Origin: Croceibacterium mercuriale
GTDB taxonomy: Bacteria > Pseudomonadota > Alphaproteobacteria > Sphingomonadales > Sphingomonadaceae
Direction: 5' to 3'
Assembly (NCBI RefSeq): GCF_000802385.1
Contig: NZ_JTDN01000002.1
Coordinates: 744,001 to 808,000, forward strand
Length of the DNA: 64,000 bases
This document shows, in pieces, positions 1 to 7,328 of the stretch. Both the position numbers and the translations under genes were made by a program. How positions within the stretch are numbered: position 1 is the first letter of the stretch; every line of letters starts with the position of its first letter. The notes under the pieces were generated by a model. The model was not told the origin of the DNA. It was given only the letters and a program-made list of their open reading frames with translations, and did no database searches.

Positions 1-2
1 GC

Positions 3-245
3 TTCGTATGCGGGTTGCTGGCGCTGGCGCTGCCCATGCTGCCGATCGGCGTGGCGCCGTTCCTGTCGTGGCTGCTGCTGTTCGCCGGCTTCCTGACGGT
101 GCTGCTGTTCGATCCGCCGGCTGCGCGGCAGGGGATGGCGCCGCGATACTTCGCGCGGCTGCGCGGGCCGCAGATGTTCGTGGCGCTGGCCGGGATCGTG
201 CTGCTGGCCGCGGCGGACCTGAGCGCCGCCAGCGTAAGGATGTGA
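3..245 (+). CDS. C-terminal part of a membrane protein, 5' end outside window
   Basis: The reading frame is open from the window edge and ends at a TGA at 243-245, so only the last 80 or so residues are seen. They are strongly hydrophobic: one segment covers roughly the first 35 residues, and a second (MFVALAGIVLLAAADL) lies near the C-terminus. This fits a small integral membrane protein with at least two helices. No family motif is recognisable and no function is offered. It is followed after 32 bp by the 2-oxoadipate dioxygenase gene on the same strand, so the two could be cotranscribed. Confidence 0.5.
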   Translation, partial: FVCGLLALALPMLPIGVAPFLSWLLLFAGFLTVLLFDPPAARQGMAPRYFARLRGPQMFVALAGIVLLAAADLSAASVRM

Positions 246-277
246 CCGGCCCTGCCTGACACGCTAGGATGCGGGGC

Positions 278-1594
278 ATGGACCAGCCTGTCGCACCCGC
301 CGCCATCCGCGCCGCCTTCTCGGCCGCCATGTCCCGCATGTATCGGGCGGAGGTGCCGCTGTATGGCGACCTGCTGGAGATCGTGGCGGCGGTGAACCGG
401 AACGCGTTGGCCGCCGCGCCCGAACTCGCCCGGCAACTGACCGCCAGCGGGGAGGATGCCCGGCTGGGAGAGGAACGGCACGGCGCCATCCGCGTGGGCA
501 CGCCGGCGGAGCTGCGGCTGCTGGCCCGCATCTTTGCGGTGATGGGCATGGCGCCGGTCGGCTATTACGACCTCGCCCCCGCAGGCATCCCGGTCCATTC
601 CACCGCCTTCCGCGCAGCTGATGCGGCGGAGCTGGCCACCAGCCCGTTCCGGGTGTTCACCAGCCTGCTGCGGCTGGAACTGATCGCCGACACGACCTTG
701 CGTGCGCAGGCGCAGGCGATCCTGGCCGGCCGGCAGATCGTGTCCGCCGAATGCCTGGCCCTGGTCGGGCAGGCGGAGCGGGACGGCGGCCTGGGCGCGG
801 CCGATGCCGACCGCTTCGTCGCCGCCACGCTGGAGATCTTCCGCTGGCAGGGCCGGGCGATCGTGGATGCGGCGACCTACCATGCGCTGCTGGCGCAGCA
901 CCGGCTGGTGGCGGACATCGTCGCCTTCCCCGGTCCGCACATCAATCACCTGACCCCGCGCACGCTCGACATTGATGCCGCGCAGGCGGAGATGCAGCGC
1001 CGTGGCATGGCCGCCAAGGCCAGCATCGAAGGGCCGCCACGCCGTGCGGTGCCGATCCTGCTGCGGCAGACCAGCTTCCATGCCCTGTCCGAAGGCTTCG
1101 TGCCGACGGACGGCGCCGACAGCCCGGCCCAGCACACCGCCCGCTTCGGCGAGATCGAGCAGCGCGGCGCCGCGCTGACGCCCGCCGGGCGCGCGCTCTA
1201 CGACCGCTGCCTGGACGCCGCGCAGCAGGGGCAGGATCCGGCTGCGGCCTTTGCCCCGTTCCCCGACGATTTCGCTGCGATGGTGGCTGGCGGGCTGGCC
1301 TATGCGCAATATCTGTCGACCGGCCGGGCCGGTCACGCCGCGAGCATCGCACAGGCGCTGGCCGACGGCCTCGTCATCGCGGCGCCGCTGACCTACGAGG
1401 ATTTCCTGCCGGTCAGCGCCGCGGGTATCTTCCGCTCCAACCTGGGCGCCGGCGACGCGGCGGACAGCTATGCCGCCGGCGGATCGCAGGCCGCGTTCGA
1501 GGATGCGCTGGGCCGGGCGGTGCTCGACCCCTTCGCATTGTATCAGGCGGCGCAGGACCGTTCCGCCGCGCACGCGCTGGCGCAGCTGGCATGA
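278..1594 (+). CDS. hglS: 2-oxoadipate dioxygenase/decarboxylase (DUF1338, HglS-like)
   Basis: This is a 438-residue protein of the DUF1338/VOC family, Fe(II) enzymes that turn 2-oxoadipate into D-2-hydroxyglutarate in lysine catabolism. Expected active-site elements are visible: H68 and R72 in ERHGAIR, H221/H224 in PHINHLTPR, and E292/E294 in FGEIEQRG. These match the known pattern of two His plus one Glu as metal ligands and an Arg binding the keto acid. I chose the ATG at 278 because AGGA lies 7-12 bases upstream; an in-frame ATG at 269 would add three residues. The stop overlaps the next start (ATGA), so the Nramp-like transporter is translationally coupled. Family assignment is firm; the substrate is inferred from the family. 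Confidence 0.85.
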   Translation: MDQPVAPAAIRAAFSAAMSRMYRAEVPLYGDLLEIVAAVNRNALAAAPELARQLTASGEDARLGEERHGAIRVGTPAELRLLARIFAVMGMAPVGYYDLAPAGIPVHSTAFRAADAAELATSPFRVFTSLLRLELIADTTLRAQAQAILAGRQIVSAECLALVGQAERDGGLGAADADRFVAATLEIFRWQGRAIVDAATYHALLAQHRLVADIVAFPGPHINHLTPRTLDIDAAQAEMQRRGMAAKASIEGPPRRAVPILLRQTSFHALSEGFVPTDGADSPAQHTARFGEIEQRGAALTPAGRALYDRCLDAAQQGQDPAAAFAPFPDDFAAMVAGGLAYAQYLSTGRAGHAASIAQALADGLVIAAPLTYEDFLPVSAAGIFRSNLGAGDAADSYAAGGSQAAFEDALGRAVLDPFALYQAAQDRSAAHALAQLA

Positions 1595-2826
1595 CGGTGC
1601 CGCCCACCGGTCTCGGCCGGCTGAAGGCGTTGGGACCGGGGCTGGTGGTCGCCGCCACCGGAGTTGGCGCGGGCGATCTGGTAGCGACGCTGATCGCCGG
1701 ATCGCGCTTCGGATACGACCTGCTGTGGGCGGCGGTGATCGGCTGCCTGGTGAAGATCGCCCTGTCGGAAGGATCGGCCCGCTATCACCTGGCAACCGGA
1801 TCGACGATCCTGGCGGGCTGGCGATCGCTGGGGCGGTGGACCAGCTGGTATTTCGGCATCTACGTGCTGATCTGGGGCTTCATCTATGGCGCCACGGCGA
1901 TGAGCGCCACCGCGCTGCCGCTGGCGGCGATGTTCCCGGTGCTGCCCCTGCGGGCCTGGGCGGTGCTGGCCGGGCTGCTCGGCCTCGCCTTCGTCTGGCT
2001 GAACCGGTACCAGGCGTTCGAGGCGGTGATGAAGGTGCTGGTGGCGACCATGTTCGTCATCATGGTCGGCCTCGCCATCCTGGTGGCACCGAACCTGCCG
2101 GATCTGCTGGGCGGCATGACCGGGCGTCTGCCTGACGGATCGCTGTTCTACACGCTGGGGCTGATCGGCGGGGTTGGCGGCACGATCACCACCGCGGCCT
2201 ACGGCTACTGGGCGCAGGCGAAGGGCTGGCGCGGGCCGGCCTGGTTGCCGATGATGCGGTTCGACAACACGATCGCCTATGCGGTGACCGGCCTGTTCGT
2301 GGTGTCCATGCTGATCGTGGGGGCGGAGCTGCTGCATTCCGCCGGCATCGCGCTGGAGGACAGCGATCGCGGGCTGCTGGGCCTGTCGGACGTGCTGGCC
2401 GCGCGGTTCGGGCCGATGGTGGCGACCCTGTTCCTGGTCGGCTTCCTCGCCACCGCCTTCTCCTCCGTGCTGGGGGTGTGGCAGGGGATGAGCCTGTTCT
2501 TCGCCGATTGGTGGTACCAGCTGCGCGGGGCTGATGCGGGCGGCGATCATGAGGGGAGCGGCGCCTACCGCTTCTACCTGCTGTGGCTGACCTTCCCGCC
2601 CATGCTGCTGCTGTTCGCCGACCGGCCGCTGCTGCTGGTGGTGATCTATGGCGCGTTTGGCGCGCTGTTCATGCCGTTCCTGGCCGTGACGCTGCTGCTG
2701 CTGAACAACTCGCAGCGCCTGCCCGCCGGTGCGCGCAATGGCTGGCTGGCCAACGGCGCACTGGCGGGATCGGCGCTGCTGTTCGCCGTTCTGGCAACGC
2801 AGCAGATTGCCGCGCTGCTCGGCTGA
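1591..2826 (+). CDS. Nramp-related divalent-cation transporter family protein
   Basis: This is a 411-residue inner-membrane protein with about 11 hydrophobic helices. It starts with the Nramp signature GPG (GPGLVVAATGVGAGDL). In proton-coupled Mn/Fe transporters helix 1 carries DPGN; here the matching residues are GAGD. The helix-6 region reads GGTITTAAYGYWAQ and lacks the metal-binding M-P-H motif. It therefore belongs to a divergent Nramp-related clade whose substrate may not be Mn or Fe. Its ATG overlaps the stop of the 2-oxoadipate dioxygenase gene, an iron enzyme. The two are coupled in expression, but a role in feeding iron to that enzyme is only a guess. Confidence 0.75.
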   Translation: MTVPPTGLGRLKALGPGLVVAATGVGAGDLVATLIAGSRFGYDLLWAAVIGCLVKIALSEGSARYHLATGSTILAGWRSLGRWTSWYFGIYVLIWGFIYGATAMSATALPLAAMFPVLPLRAWAVLAGLLGLAFVWLNRYQAFEAVMKVLVATMFVIMVGLAILVAPNLPDLLGGMTGRLPDGSLFYTLGLIGGVGGTITTAAYGYWAQAKGWRGPAWLPMMRFDNTIAYAVTGLFVVSMLIVGAELLHSAGIALEDSDRGLLGLSDVLAARFGPMVATLFLVGFLATAFSSVLGVWQGMSLFFADWWYQLRGADAGGDHEGSGAYRFYLLWLTFPPMLLLFADRPLLLVVIYGAFGALFMPFLAVTLLLLNNSQRLPAGARNGWLANGALAGSALLFAVLATQQIAALLG

Positions 2827-2835
2827 ACGGTCAGG

Positions 2836-4422
2836 TCAGGGGCGCTTCACGCCGGGGTGGATGCCAGCACCGATGGCTTCGGCCAGTTCGTCTTCCCCCA
2901 GCATGGCATGGTCGACGGTCGCCGCATCCTGCAGCGTATCGAGGTGCATCAGCCGCTTGATCAGCGGGGAGACCACCAGCACCACTACGCCGATGCCGAT
3001 CGCGTACCAGCCCACGTTGGAGTAGACGCTCAGCACCAGGTCGCGGCCGGCGCTCTCGCCCTCAAGCCCCTCGCCACCCGCGGCGGCGGAGATCAGGCCG
3101 GCCGCGAAATTGCCGGTGGCCGAGGCGAAGAACCAGGTGCCCATGATCAGCGACGCCATGTGCGCCGGGGCCAGCCGGTTCATCGCCGACAGGCCGACCG
3201 GCGACAGGCACAGCTCACCCGTGGTATGCAGCAGGTAGATCAGGAAGATGAACAGCACGGGCACCGGCACGCCGGCGCCGGTCGCCTGCGCGCCCCACAC
3301 CAGCACCAGGAAGCCCAGGCCGACCTGGATGACGCCGAGGCCGAACTTGAACGGGGCGGAAGGTTCGGCATTGCGCCGCCCCAGTGCCGTCCATGCCCAG
3401 GCGAACAGCGGCGCCAGCAGGAAGATGTAGGCCGCGTTCAGCGACTGGAACATCGATGCCGGCATTTCCCACCCGAAGATCACGCGGTCCACATGGCGAT
3501 CGGTGAACAGGCTGAGCGAATTGCCGGCCTGTTCGAACAGGGCCCAGAACACGATGGAGGTGACGATCAGGAACATGGCCGCGAAGATGCGGTCGCGATC
3601 CTCCGCCGGCAGCTTGATGACGGCGGTGCCCAGCACATACAGCACCAGGATGCCGCCGAACACGCCCAGCAGCGTGCCCACCACGCTCTGGTTCTGGACC
3701 ATCCACCAGCACGCCAGGACCGCCAACAGGCCGACGCCGTACAGCGTCCATTCCAGCCCCTTGCGCAGCACAGCCGGCGGTTCGCCCCGGCCCATCAGCA
3801 GCGGCTTGCCGATCACGAACACCACCAAGCCCAGCAGCATGCCGAAGCCGGCCAGGCCGAAGCCGTAGGACCAGCCGTAGGTTTCCCCGATATAGCCGCA
3901 CAACAGCGAGCCCAGGAAGGCGCCCAGATTGATGCCCATGTAGAAGATCGTGTAGGCCGGATCGCGGCGCTTGTCGGTGCGCGGGTACAGCGAGCCGACG
4001 ATGACGGAGATGTTCGCCTTCAGGAAGCCGGAGCCCACGATGATGAAGGCCAGCGCCAGCCAGAACAGGCTGAGCGCGGCGGGATCCTGCCCGCCATCGC
4101 CTTCGAACCCCATCAAGGCATGGCCGAAGGTGAGCAGTACGGCGCCGTACAGCACGGCCTTGCGCTGCCCCAGATAGCGGTCCGCCAGATAGCCGCCCAG
4201 CACCGGGGTGATGTAGACCAGCGCGGTGTAGGCGCCGTAGATGACCCCGGCTTCTCCATCGGAAAACAGCCAGTGCTTCGTCAGGTACAGGATCAGCAGC
4301 GCTCGCATGCCGTAGTAGGAGAAACGCTCCCACATCTCGGCGAAGAACAGGATGAACAGGCCCTTGGGATGGCCCAGGATCGTGCCGCCTTCGTCCGCCG
4401 ATCGTAGAGGGGCTGATGCCAT
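2836..4422 (-). CDS. POT-family proton-dependent oligopeptide transporter
   Basis: This is a 528-residue major facilitator of the proton-dependent oligopeptide transporter (POT/PTR, DtpA-like) family, which imports di- and tripeptides across the inner membrane with protons. The family signature ExxERFxYY is present near the N-terminus (EMWERFSYYG), followed by about 14 hydrophobic segments. The ATG at 4422 places the first helix at the usual distance; an upstream in-frame ATG at 4539 would add 39 residues, rich in Arg and Gln, that look like non-coding DNA. The gene is divergent from the GntR-type regulator at 4579 across 156 bp, so that regulator is a candidate controller. The 3' end converges on the Nramp-like gene, with stops 9 bp apart. 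Confidence 0.9.
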   Translation of the reverse strand: MASAPLRSADEGGTILGHPKGLFILFFAEMWERFSYYGMRALLILYLTKHWLFSDGEAGVIYGAYTALVYITPVLGGYLADRYLGQRKAVLYGAVLLTFGHALMGFEGDGGQDPAALSLFWLALAFIIVGSGFLKANISVIVGSLYPRTDKRRDPAYTIFYMGINLGAFLGSLLCGYIGETYGWSYGFGLAGFGMLLGLVVFVIGKPLLMGRGEPPAVLRKGLEWTLYGVGLLAVLACWWMVQNQSVVGTLLGVFGGILVLYVLGTAVIKLPAEDRDRIFAAMFLIVTSIVFWALFEQAGNSLSLFTDRHVDRVIFGWEMPASMFQSLNAAYIFLLAPLFAWAWTALGRRNAEPSAPFKFGLGVIQVGLGFLVLVWGAQATGAGVPVPVLFIFLIYLLHTTGELCLSPVGLSAMNRLAPAHMASLIMGTWFFASATGNFAAGLISAAAGGEGLEGESAGRDLVLSVYSNVGWYAIGIGVVVLVVSPLIKRLMHLDTLQDAATVDHAMLGEDELAEAIGAGIHPGVKRP

Positions 4423-4578
4423 GCGCTGCTGTGTCCCTGTTGCGTGCTGCCGTTGCAGCCGGAAACCGCGCACCCTAACGCCGCTGTAGCGAATGCCAAG
4501 ATGTTCGTTGCGGCTGTAACTGCCTGTCCGCAAAGGCACACCTTGCGTGCCGCGCTGTATTATGGCACTGCATCACCC

Positions 4579-4917
4579 ATGCCGGACAGCCGCCCCGTCT
4601 ATCTGCGTCTGCGGGAAGAGATCGCCGCCGCGATCATCGACGGGCGCTATGCCGAAGGGGCCATGCTGCCGTCGGTGCGCGCCTTTGCGGCGCAGCAGGG
4701 CGCCAATCCGCTGACAGTGGCCAAGGCATACCAGCAGTTCCAGGCGGACGGGCTGATTCGCGTGCAGCGCGGCGTCGGCATGTTCGTGCGCGAAGGCGCG
4801 GCACAGGCGCTGCTGGCGGCGGAGCGGGCGGCGTTCCTGCAGGCCGAATGGCCGGCGATCCGCGACCGGATGGACCGGCTGGGCATCCGCCTGGCGGAAC
4901 TGCTGGACCGGGCATGA
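4579..4917 (+). CDS. GntR-family transcriptional regulator, YtrA type
   Basis: This is a 112-residue protein with an N-terminal GntR winged helix (about residues 1-75). It has the typical LREEIAAAIIDGRY start, the recognition region LPSVRAFAAQQGANPLTVAKAYQ and the wing residues GLIRVQRGVGMFV. Only a short helical tail of about 35 residues follows, as in the YtrA subfamily, which has no large ligand-binding domain. YtrA regulators usually control neighbouring transporters. Here the divergent neighbour is the POT peptide transporter, a plausible but unproven target. No clear Shine-Dalgarno sequence precedes the ATG, so the message may be nearly leaderless. Confidence 0.8.
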   Translation: MPDSRPVYLRLREEIAAAIIDGRYAEGAMLPSVRAFAAQQGANPLTVAKAYQQFQADGLIRVQRGVGMFVREGAAQALLAAERAAFLQAEWPAIRDRMDRLGIRLAELLDRA

Positions 4918-5124
4918 TGGCCCGGCCCGATCGTGGGGCAGCCTGATGACATGCCACGATGATGTCCTGCTGCGGGACTTCCTGGTGAAGACGGTTGCCT
5001 GCGCGGTTGATTTTTGGCAGTTTGTTGCACGGCTACGTGGTGGGCTGACGGCGGGGGGCCGGTAGTCCGTGAATCACGCATCATCGCACGGGGGATCGCC
5101 CGCCGATGTGCCAAGGGGAATGCA

Positions 5125-5406
5125 ATGATCCGCTCCGAACTGGTCGAGGCGCTGGCGACTGACAATCCCGAACTGCGGGTGGAGGAGGTCGAGCAGATCG
5201 TCGACATCTTCTTCGAGGAGATCGCCGCCCGTCTGGCCGAAGGCGGCCGGGTGGAACTGCGCGGCTTCGGCACCTTCACCACCCGCGCGCGGGACGCCCG
5301 CACCGGCCGCAATCCCCGCACCGGCGATGCGGTGGACGTGCCGGCCAAGCGCGTCCCCTATTTCAAGCCGGGCAAGGAAATGCGCGAGCGGCTGAACACC
5401 GAATAG
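5125..5406 (+). CDS. ihfB: Integration host factor beta subunit (HU/IHF family)
   Basis: This 93-residue DNA-bending protein begins [10 protein letters not shown] and contains the HU/IHF core [10 protein letters not shown], followed by the DNA-contacting arm [22 protein letters not shown]. The IHF-beta form is favoured by the MIRSELVE start and the RxARxxRNPRTG arm. It pairs with IhfA (not in this window) to bend DNA at specific sites in replication, recombination and transcription. The ATG at 5125 is preceded by AAGGGGAA, a strong ribosome site. The gene stands alone and is followed by tRNA-Leu. Confidence 0.9.
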   Translation: MIRSELVEALATDNPELRVEEVEQIVDIFFEEIAARLAEGGRVELRGFGTFTTRARDARTGRNPRTGDAVDVPAKRVPYFKPGKEMRERLNTE

Positions 5407-5456
5407 GGCGCACCATCTGGCCAACGACCCTCGCGCGGCTTAAGCGACCGGTCGGC

Positions 5457-5541
5457 GCGGGCGTGGCGGAATGGTAGACGCCGGGGACTTAAAATCCCCT
5501 GATCCTTGATCGTGCGGGTTCGAGTCCCGCCGCCCGCACCA
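5457..5541 (+). tRNA. tRNA-Leu (anticodon UAA)
   Basis: This is an 85-nt class II tRNA. The 7-bp acceptor stem pairs GCGGGCG with CGCCCGC, and discriminator A and CCA are encoded. The anticodon stem GGGGA/UCCCC closes the loop CUUAAAA, giving anticodon UAA. A long variable arm (TGATC..GATCG) and the TTCGAGT T-loop are present. It decodes UUA and UUG. UUA is very rare in such a GC-rich genome, so a single copy is expected. No integrase gene or repeated 3' end nearby suggests use as an attachment site. Confidence 0.95.
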
Positions 5542-5558
5542 TGTTCGTTCGCGCGGGT

Positions 5559-6038
5559 TCAGGCGGCGCGAAACGTCATCGCCACGCCGTTCATGCAGTA
5601 CCGCTTGCCGGTGGGGCGCGGCCCGTCATCGAACACATGGCCCAGATGGCCGCCGCAATCGGCGCAGTGCACTTCGGTGCGCGGCAGGCCCATGCTGTAA
5701 TCGGTGCTGGTCCCCACCGCATTGGTCAGCGGCTGCCAGAAGCTGGGCCAGCCGGTGCCCGATTCGAACTTGGTGCGGCTGGCGAACAGCGGCTTGGCAC
5801 AACCGGCGCAATGATAGGTGCCGGCGCGTTTCTCCCGGTTGAGCGGGGAGGTGCCGGCGCGCTCGGTGCCTTCCCGCCGCAAGACGTTGAACGCCGCCGG
5901 CGACAGGCGCCGGCGCCATTCGGCCTCGCTCAGTTGCACGCGGAACGGGCGGGCCTCTGCTGCAGAGCCACAGCCGGGAAGGACCAGTCCCGCCAGCAGC
6001 ATGGCGACAGCATGGCGGCGATTGATGGTGGGCGTCAT
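5559..6038 (-). CDS. msrB: Peptide-methionine (R)-S-oxide reductase, exported lipoprotein form
   Basis: This 159-residue enzyme reduces the R epimer of methionine sulfoxide in proteins. The zinc site is visible as two CxxC pairs (C77/C80 and C125/C128), and the catalytic cysteine is C148 in RYCMNGVAM. Unlike the cytosolic form it starts with a twin-arginine-like signal (NRRHAVAMLLAG) ending in a lipobox, LPGC (C23). The mature protein should therefore be a membrane-anchored periplasmic lipoprotein that repairs oxidised envelope proteins. The start at 6038 is required for that signal. The partner reductant is not in the window. Confidence 0.92.
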   Translation of the reverse strand: MTPTINRRHAVAMLLAGLVLPGCGSAAEARPFRVQLSEAEWRRRLSPAAFNVLRREGTERAGTSPLNREKRAGTYHCAGCAKPLFASRTKFESGTGWPSFWQPLTNAVGTSTDYSMGLPRTEVHCADCGGHLGHVFDDGPRPTGKRYCMNGVAMTFRAA

Positions 6039-6083
6039 GCCACCTCCGCTACCAATTGCCGGGCGAACGGATGCTGAACGGGT

Positions 6084-7328
6084 TCAGAGCATCGCCTTCA
6101 GCGGCACATCCGTGTCCATCAGCAGTTCGGGCGCGATCACCGCCTGCGCCTCCACCAGCTTGCGCCCTTGCGCGTAATCGCGGGTGGCATTGACGCAATC
6201 CAGCGCCACCACCTGGCCCGCCTGCAGGTAGATCACGGAAAAGCTGCGCGATGCCGGATCGCCGCGCAGCACGGTGGCGTCGGGATCGAAGGCCAGCCCG
6301 ACAGTCTGCAGCTTCAGGTCATACTGGTTGGACCAGAACCATGGCACGGCATCGTGCGGCTGCGGATCGCCGCAGATGTCGCGCGCGGCGGTGTTGGCCA
6401 TCTCGTGCGCGTTGGCCACGCTCTCCAGCCGGATCACCGCATTGCCGGCGTAGCGATTCGCATGCGCCGCGCAGTCGCCGATGGCGTAGATGTCGGGCAG
6501 GCTGGTGCGGCACAGCTCGTCCACGTCCACGCCGTTGGCCCCGGCCGCGCCGGCGGCGATCAGCGGGCCGATCGCCGGCACGATGCCGATGCCGACCACC
6601 GCCAGGTCGCAAGGCAGCACCTCGCCACCGTCCAGCCGCACGGCGGTCACGCGACCGTCGGTGCCCTCGATACAATCCACCGTCCGGCCCAGCCGGAAGC
6701 GGACGCCGTGCGCCTCGTGCTCCGCCTGGTAGAACCGCGCCAGATCCGTGCCCGCTACCCGCGGCAGGACGCGCTCCTGCTGCTCGACCACAGTGACATC
6801 GCAGCCGGCGCCGACCAGCACCGCGGCGCTTTCCAGCCCGATATAGCCGGCGCCGACCACAACCACGCGGCGCGCGCCGCCCGCCAGCTCCGCCAGCAGC
6901 CGGTCGGCATCGGCCCGGTCGCGCATGGCATGCAGCCCGGCAAGATCCGCACCCTTGCAGGACAGCCGCCGGGGATCGCCGCCGGCCGCCCAGATCAGCG
7001 TGCGGTAGGCCAGCGTGCGTCCGCCGCTGATGCCGATCTGCTTTGCCAGCGGATCGACCTTGCCGACATTGGTGCCGGGCAGGAAGGCGATCTGCCGCTC
7101 CGCCCAGAAGGCGGGCGGGCGGATCAGCATCCGTTCGAAGCTTTTCGTTCCGGTCAGGTACTCCTTGGACAGGGGCGGGCGTTCATAGGGCAGGTCGCGG
7201 TCGCGCCCGACCAGCAGGATCGAACCGGCAAAGCCATGCTGACGCAGCGCGATCGCCGCCTGCGCCCCGGCATGTCCGGTGCCGACGATCACCACATCGG
7301 CGCCGGTGATGCCCTCGCTTGCGCTCAT
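6084..7328 (-). CDS. FAD-dependent ferredoxin reductase (putidaredoxin/rhodocoxin reductase-like)
   Basis: This 414-residue pyridine-nucleotide disulfide-oxidoreductase-fold protein passes electrons from NAD(P)H to a ferredoxin. An FAD-binding motif [12 protein letters not shown] lies near residue 12 and an NAD-binding motif [13 protein letters not shown] near residue 146. A second FAD motif, YAIGDCAAH, and the C-terminal reductase domain follow. Enzymes of this type serve 2Fe-2S ferredoxins of P450 or dioxygenase systems; no ferredoxin or P450 gene is nearby. The ATG at 7328 overlaps the stop of the glutamate dehydrogenase gene by four bases, so it is translated downstream of gdhB. The reason for that pairing is not evident. 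Confidence 0.88.
   Translation of the reverse strand: MSASEGITGADVVIVGTGHAGAQAAIALRQHGFAGSILLVGRDRDLPYERPPLSKEYLTGTKSFERMLIRPPAFWAERQIAFLPGTNVGKVDPLAKQIGISGGRTLAYRTLIWAAGGDPRRLSCKGADLAGLHAMRDRADADRLLAELAGGARRVVVVGAGYIGLESAAVLVGAGCDVTVVEQQERVLPRVAGTDLARFYQAEHEAHGVRFRLGRTVDCIEGTDGRVTAVRLDGGEVLPCDLAVVGIGIVPAIGPLIAAGAAGANGVDVDELCRTSLPDIYAIGDCAAHANRYAGNAVIRLESVANAHEMANTAARDICGDPQPHDAVPWFWSNQYDLKLQTVGLAFDPDATVLRGDPASRSFSVIYLQAGQVVALDCVNATRDYAQGRKLVEAQAVIAPELLMDTDVPLKAML

Noticed and set aside
2857-4407. 516-codon plus-strand frame opposite the POT transporter
   Set aside because: His/Gln/Arg-rich antisense shadow with no domain; the minus-strand frame has clear POT motifs.
5457-5541. tRNA-Leu as an integration site for a mobile element
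   Set aside because: No integrase, no direct repeat of the tRNA 3' end and ordinary core genes on both sides.
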